Positions 14,653 to 18,515 of a DNA stretch of 18,515 nt are shown here, piece by piece. The notes under the pieces are model-generated. The model searched no databases. It had not been told where the DNA came from and saw nothing but the letters and a program-made list of their open reading frames with translations. This DNA is from Halieaceae bacterium UBA4452 (GTDB lineage Bacteria; Pseudomonadota; Gammaproteobacteria; Pseudomonadales; Halieaceae): NCBI GenBank assembly GCA_002389505.1, contig DGPA01000013.1, positions 1 to 18,515 of the forward strand. Direction: 5' to 3'. The stretch's first letter is position 1. Each line of letters opens with the position of its first letter. The translations under genes and the position numbers were made by a program.

Positions 14653-15392
14653 CGCTCGTCGTCCAAGGCCGCGATATTGCTCAGTAATCCCGGCTTATTA
14701 AAATACATAACAATGCTTTTACCCAGCCAGGGGTTACAGAGTTTGTCGAACCAGTGGGTCAGCCAGGGTCGCTTGAGCAGATCCCACACCAATAATCGGT
14801 GGTAACCAGATACCAGTGGATGCGTTTCACCTTTGGACCAGAACAAACAACGCAGCCACCAGTAAGGCACATGCAAGGCGTGTGCGCCGTGTTCGTGATA
14901 GCACTGAAGGCCATGGCGGATGATTTCGGTGCGTAAAAAGCGGCGACTAAAAATTCGTATATGCCCCCCCGGGGTGTTGTGATAAGCGCTACTCAACCAC
15001 CAGCATAGTTGCTCAGGCCACGCTCGGGGGACACTGACGCACAGCCGCCCACCGGGCTTGAGGACCCGAACAAGCTCTTCAATCACTGACAGATAATTGG
15101 GAATATGCTCCAAGACTTCGCTGCAAATAACGCGATCAAAACTGGCGTCAGAGAAAGGCAATTGCGTTGCGTCGCCCTGGGTGAAATTAACCTTCCCTGG
15201 GGGCTCAGAAGCTTGCATATCACTAATCCGCGAGTGCGCGGTGCGCACATCGTCACGGGACAGGTCAATGCCCACCACATTGGCCGATGATCGCGTGTAC
15301 GCGGCCAACGCGTGCCGACCCTCACCGCAACCCACGTCGAGACAGGTGCTCCCTCCGACCATTGAAAACCAGCTGAAATCAACCGTCAGCAT
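14649..15392 (-). CDS. Class I SAM-dependent methyltransferase (Methyltransf_11-like)
   Basis: This 247-residue protein has a clear SAM-binding core: CLDVGCGEGRHALA (17-30) is motif I, VVGIDLS (39-45, D43) ends beta-2, GDATQLPFSDASFDRVI (73-89, D74) is motif II, and SEVLEHIPN (91-99) with LKPGGRLCVSVPR (111-123) follow. The C-terminal 120 residues are rich in Trp, Tyr and His (HVPYWWLRCLFW), as in methyltransferases that act on lipid-linked or glycan substrates. The acceptor is unknown. Its ATG overlaps the GT4 stop codon by 7 nt and its stop overlaps the next gene as ATGA, so the three are translationally coupled and probably act in one pathway. Confidence 0.85.
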   Translation of the reverse strand: MLTVDFSWFSMVGGSTCLDVGCGEGRHALAAYTRSSANVVGIDLSRDDVRTAHSRISDMQASEPPGKVNFTQGDATQLPFSDASFDRVICSEVLEHIPNYLSVIEELVRVLKPGGRLCVSVPRAWPEQLCWWLSSAYHNTPGGHIRIFSRRFLRTEIIRHGLQCYHEHGAHALHVPYWWLRCLFWSKGETHPLVSGYHRLLVWDLLKRPWLTHWFDKLCNPWLGKSIVMYFNKPGLLSNIAALDDER

Positions 15393-16744
15393 GCCAATAC
15401 CCGCTGACGATAATCATTAACTAGCCGCTCAGCACAGATGTCCCAACAAAAATGCGCCTCCACTCGGGCTCGCGCTCGCCGACCCCACTCGTCCCGTGCT
15501 CCAGCATCTGAAAGCCAGTCATCTAACGCGCAGGTCAGCGCCTCAACGTCGCCCGCGGGCACTATTCGTCCACCACTACCCACCACCTCAGCTAACGCAC
15601 CACCGTCAGAGGATATCAGCGGAATACCACACGCCATCGCCTCCACCGCGGGTAAACCAAAGCCCTCATAGAGCGAGGGAACCACCGCTATTGTGCTCTG
15701 GGCATACAAGTCGACGATAGTTTCATGATCAACATTGCTCACCCAGCGAATCCGGTCATGTAGATTCAGCGAGCTGACCAAGCGCTCAATATCGCCGCCG
15801 GGTCTGGGCTTGCCAATCAGTGTCAAACCCAATGCCGGATAACTACCCACGAGGCGTGCTGCTGCCGCCAATAAAATATGCAGCCCTTTGGTGGGCGTAT
15901 CGGCCGACGCTGTGGCCATAATCTGGCAAGGTTGGCGCTGGACATGGGGAAGCGGTTTAAATAATGCTGAATCAACGCCATTATGCAGTACCGATACGCG
16001 CGCAGGATCGACACCAAAGTCGCTGACAATATCGGCCTTTGATGCACCTGAAACGGTAACAATATGCTCAAGCTCGCGAGCAACGCGCCCCTGCATAGCA
16101 AGAAAGCTGTGCCACCGCTTAATAAACAGTCGATAGTGCCAGCGGGGCTCTGCCGCCAGCGCTAACCGGAGATCGCGGGTAATCGGATGGTGAATAGTGG
16201 TCACCAACGGCATACCTGCCTGCTGTAAGTCCAGTACCCCGTCTGCCAAGGTTTGGTTGTCATGCACCACATCAAAGTCCGATAACCGAGGCAGTAAATA
16301 ATCCCGCGCGCGCTCGCCGAACGTCCAGGGCTCAACAAAGCCCCCGGTTAACTTACTGAGCCATTCCCTGCGTACTAAACGATCTGACTTGAAGGTAGGC
16401 CAAGACACCGAGCTCAATCCGTGCTGATAAAGATCAGCGCTGGGCAAGGCCTGAAGGGGTACATCGTCATCAAGTTGTGGGTAAGGCGGACCAGAAATAA
16501 CCGTGACCTTGTGGCCTTGAGCGGTCAGTGCGCGACTCAAATACTTAAGATAAATACCTTGACCGCCTGAATAGGGCTCGGAGCGATAGCCGAGCAACGC
16601 TATGCGCAGCGATTTTAGCGCCGGCTTACTCAGGTCGTGGGCGGCACACAAAGGCGACTCGGCGGATGATATAGGCGCGTTGATAACTAACTCTCCTGCA
16701 GGGTGAGAAGGCGGCAAGTCTACCAGCCTATGAAAGAGATGCAC
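15386..16744 (-). CDS. Glycosyltransferase family 4 protein
   Basis: The 452-residue product is a GT-B fold, GT4-type retaining glycosyltransferase. The N-terminal domain begins at about residue 45 (LRIALLGYRSEPYSGGQGIY, with the acceptor-side glycine loop). The hinge SVLHNGVD (251-258), the donor-binding PTKGLHILL (284-292) and the EX7E motif YEGFGLPAVEAM (E360 and E368) are all present. It transfers a sugar from a nucleotide-sugar donor to a lipid or glycan acceptor at the cytoplasmic face; donor and acceptor are not readable. About 44 residues precede the fold. The GTG at 16744 is the best start in frame, but its ribosome binding site is weak, so the start is uncertain. It heads the operon, is divergent from rmlA with a 52-bp gap, and could use dTDP-rhamnose made by the neighbours (inference). 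Confidence 0.88.
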   Translation of the reverse strand: MHLFHRLVDLPPSHPAGELVINAPISSAESPLCAAHDLSKPALKSLRIALLGYRSEPYSGGQGIYLKYLSRALTAQGHKVTVISGPPYPQLDDDVPLQALPSADLYQHGLSSVSWPTFKSDRLVRREWLSKLTGGFVEPWTFGERARDYLLPRLSDFDVVHDNQTLADGVLDLQQAGMPLVTTIHHPITRDLRLALAAEPRWHYRLFIKRWHSFLAMQGRVARELEHIVTVSGASKADIVSDFGVDPARVSVLHNGVDSALFKPLPHVQRQPCQIMATASADTPTKGLHILLAAAARLVGSYPALGLTLIGKPRPGGDIERLVSSLNLHDRIRWVSNVDHETIVDLYAQSTIAVVPSLYEGFGLPAVEAMACGIPLISSDGGALAEVVGSGGRIVPAGDVEALTCALDDWLSDAGARDEWGRRARARVEAHFCWDICAERLVNDYRQRVLAC

Positions 16745-16796
16745 TCAATCCACTGACACTCGTACCAATCAGCAGTAAACTACCAGAAATCCTCAC

Positions 16797-17714
16797 GTGA
16801 AAACCATTGTGACAGCGACAAGCTATAAAGGCATTATCCTCGCCGGCGGATCTGGGAGCAGGCTTTATCCCCTGACGAGCTCAGTGAGCAAACAGCTGAT
16901 GCCCATCTACGACAAGCCCATGATTTATTATCCGTTGGCGACGCTGATGTTAGCGGGTATTCGCGATGTGCTCATTATCACCACACCAAGAGACCAGGTG
17001 GCTTTTGCCGACCTACTCGGAGACGGCAGCCAATGGGGACTGTCGATTCATTACACCGTGCAACCGAGCCCGGATGGCTTAGCACAAGCCTTCATTTTAG
17101 GTGCCGACTTTGTGGCATCAAACCCCGTGGCACTGATCTTAGGCGATAACATCTTCTACGGGGGTGGTTTCAGACAGACGTTGCTGGAGGCGGCTCAGCG
17201 AAAAGAAGGTGCGTCGGTGTTTGCCTATTATGTGAATGATCCCCAGCGCTACGGCGTGGTCGAGTTCAACAACGCCGGCCGGGCGGTGAGTATCGAAGAA
17301 AAGCCCGACAACCCTCGCTCCCACTACGCCGTGACCGGATTGTATTTCTACGATAATACGGTGGTCGATATCGCCCGATCCATCACGCCCTCCCATCGGG
17401 GTGAGCTGGAAATAACGGACGTTAATAATAGCTATCTTGAGCGCGGCGATCTGCAGGTAAACGTTCTATCTCGCGGTACCGCATGGCTCGACACCGGCAC
17501 CCATAATGCCCTGCTTGATGCGGGCACATTCATCCGCGTGGTTGAGGAGCGTCAGGGACTAAAAATAGCGTGCCCCGAGGAAATCGCTTTCCGAATGGGT
17601 TACATAGACGCCGAGCAACTTCTTGCCCTTGCCAAACCCCTGGAGAAAAGCGGTTACGGGGTCTACCTAGCCGGGCTTCTGCGGGATGGAGGCCTGTCTC
17701 GGAATGGAGATTGA
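16797..17714 (+). CDS. rmlA: Glucose-1-phosphate thymidylyltransferase
   Basis: The 305-residue product is the first enzyme of dTDP-L-rhamnose synthesis, making dTDP-glucose from dTTP and glucose-1-phosphate. The nucleotide loop ILAGGSGSRLYPLT (14-27, S21 replacing the more common T), the lysine of SKQLMPIYDKPMIYYPL (K32), VQPSPDGLAQAF (88-99), the metal-binding D117 of LILGDNIFYG, IEEKP (E168, K169) and LDTGTH (D232) are all present and in the usual order. About 10 extra N-terminal residues precede the fold compared with E. coli RmlA. GTG at 16797 is the listed start; a second GTG at 16809 is equally possible, and neither has a strong ribosome binding site. Its 3' end overlaps rmlC by 11 nt, so the pair is one operon. 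It is divergent from the GT4 operon. Confidence 0.95.
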   Translation: MKTIVTATSYKGIILAGGSGSRLYPLTSSVSKQLMPIYDKPMIYYPLATLMLAGIRDVLIITTPRDQVAFADLLGDGSQWGLSIHYTVQPSPDGLAQAFILGADFVASNPVALILGDNIFYGGGFRQTLLEAAQRKEGASVFAYYVNDPQRYGVVEFNNAGRAVSIEEKPDNPRSHYAVTGLYFYDNTVVDIARSITPSHRGELEITDVNNSYLERGDLQVNVLSRGTAWLDTGTHNALLDAGTFIRVVEERQGLKIACPEEIAFRMGYIDAEQLLALAKPLEKSGYGVYLAGLLRDGGLSRNGD

Positions 17715-18255
17715 AACCACACCCCTTGCCGGGGTTGTCCTGCTTCACCCAACCGTGTTTGGCGATGCGCGGGGCTTTTTTATGGAGACTTGGAACCAGA
17801 ATGTCTTTGCCGACTTAGGGATGAGCGCGCACTTTGTGCAAGACAATCACAGTCGGTCTCGACAAGGTATTTTGCGAGGGATGCATTTTCAAACCCAGCA
17901 CACACAGGGGAAGCTCGTCCGGGTCGCACAGGGGGAGGTCTTTGATGTAATCATAGATATCCGAGCCGATTCACCCACCCTCGGCCAGTGGTATGGCTGC
18001 ACCTTAACCGGCGCAGGACACGAGATGCTATGGGTGCCACCCGGGTTCGCCCACGGATTTTATGTCCTGTCAGCCCACGCCGACTTTATTTACAAATGCA
18101 CCGACTACTATCATCCCGACAGCGAAATCAGCTTGGCTTGGGATGATCCCACCGTCGGCATCGACTGGCCCCTGGTAGACGGTGATCAACCTCAGCTATC
18201 AACCAAAGATGCGGTGGCTGCCAGCTGGGCTGACATTCCGCTGTTTCACGGCTGA
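17704..18255 (+). CDS. rmlC: dTDP-4-dehydrorhamnose 3,5-epimerase
   Basis: The 183-residue product is a cupin-fold epimerase, the third step in dTDP-L-rhamnose synthesis. FGDARGFFMETW (19-30), the catalytic H61 in LRGMHFQ, K70 in QGKLVRV, VPPGFAHGFYVLS (111-123), Y130 in DFIYKCTDYY and D169 in LSTKDA match the active-site His, Lys, Tyr and Asp of Salmonella RmlC. The frame is open to an ATG at 17686, but the ATG at 17704 gives the standard N-terminus (MEIETTPLAGVVLLHP). GGAGG at 17687-17691 lies 12 nt upstream of it. It overlaps rmlA by 11 nt and ends 2 nt before the convergent rmlB. RmlD, the last enzyme of the pathway, is not in the window. Confidence 0.95.
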   Translation: MEIETTPLAGVVLLHPTVFGDARGFFMETWNQNVFADLGMSAHFVQDNHSRSRQGILRGMHFQTQHTQGKLVRVAQGEVFDVIIDIRADSPTLGQWYGCTLTGAGHEMLWVPPGFAHGFYVLSAHADFIYKCTDYYHPDSEISLAWDDPTVGIDWPLVDGDQPQLSTKDAVAASWADIPLFHG

Positions 18256-18257
18256 TA

Positions 18258-18515
18258 TCAGCTTCTCGACAGGAGTGGACGCCACCAGTCCTCATTGGCC
18301 AAATACCAGTCGAGAGTCTTAGTCATACCCGTTTCAAAGGTCTCCACCGGTGAAAACCCTAACTCACGTTCGATCTTGCCCGCGTCGATAGCGTAGCGCC
18401 AATCGTGTCCTGCTCTGTCGTCCACATAGTTGATCAGCGACTCAGCTTCACCCCTGACGGCTGGAGAGAGGGGATAACGTGCGCCGAGCTCGGGTTCCGC
18501 CGCAAACCGTTCGTT
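18258..18515 (-). CDS. rmlB: dTDP-glucose 4,6-dehydratase, C-terminal fragment (continues past the right edge)
   Basis: The minus strand is open from the window edge to a TGA at 18258-18260, encoding the last 85 residues. NERFAAEPELGARYP, then LINYVDDRAGHDWRYAID, AGKIERELGFSP and TKTLDWYLANEDWWRPL, match the C-terminus of RmlB. The RPGHD-RYAID-type block (here RAGHDWRYAID) is the best diagnostic. RmlB is an NAD-dependent SDR enzyme that converts dTDP-glucose to the 4-keto-6-deoxy sugar, the substrate of RmlC. The catalytic N-terminal part is outside the window. It is convergent with rmlC rather than co-directional, so it needs its own promoter. Confidence 0.9.
   Translation of the reverse strand, partial: NERFAAEPELGARYPLSPAVRGEAESLINYVDDRAGHDWRYAIDAGKIERELGFSPVETFETGMTKTLDWYLANEDWWRPLLSRS

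Overview
The window reads as a chromosomal segment of a Gram-negative gammaproteobacterium, probably a marine, Cellvibrionales-like lineage. The class call rests on RdgC, a TolC-family outer membrane protein, and the order tolC / yqiB-cpdA / parE, which matches the E. coli and Pseudomonas neighbourhood. The finer placement is inference from the mix of genes. Almost all of the DNA is coding and no mobile element, CRISPR array, tRNA or rRNA was seen.

Layout. (1) 1-357 is the decayed 3' part of a PQQ-dependent sugar dehydrogenase gene, with a frameshift, followed by about 300 bp of gene-free DNA. (2) 671-2004 holds a PagL-like lipid A deacylase and, convergent to it, a sulfotransferase. (3) 2203-4785 is a housekeeping group: rdgC with a small DUF1653 gene, glyoxalase I (gloA), and a class I glutamine amidotransferase. 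(4) 4965-7199 is a large secreted octaheme c-type cytochrome with HEAT-like and TPR regions. (5) 7206-12881 is the parE block: a YceI-family gene, parE, cpdA, a yqiB-like DUF1249 gene and the divergent tolC. The usual partners nudF and yqiA are absent. (6) 12966-16744 is a glycan-type cluster: a SAM methyltransferase facing a tightly overlapping operon of GT4 glycosyltransferase, SAM methyltransferase and an (alpha/alpha)-barrel protein of unknown role. (7) 16797-18515 is the dTDP-L-rhamnose pathway: rmlA and rmlC overlapping on the + strand, meeting the 3' end of rmlB on the - strand with 2 nt between.

How the genes may work together. RmlA, RmlB and RmlC make the dTDP-rhamnose precursor from glucose-1-phosphate (RmlD is not in the window). 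The divergent GT4-methyltransferase operon beside them plausibly builds or decorates a rhamnose-containing surface or secreted glycan. PagL would act on lipid A in the outer membrane. The most interesting parts are the GT4-methyltransferase-(alpha/alpha) operon with its facing methyltransferase, and the octaheme-HEAT-TPR cytochrome. Both have recognisable folds but no function that can be assigned from sequence.
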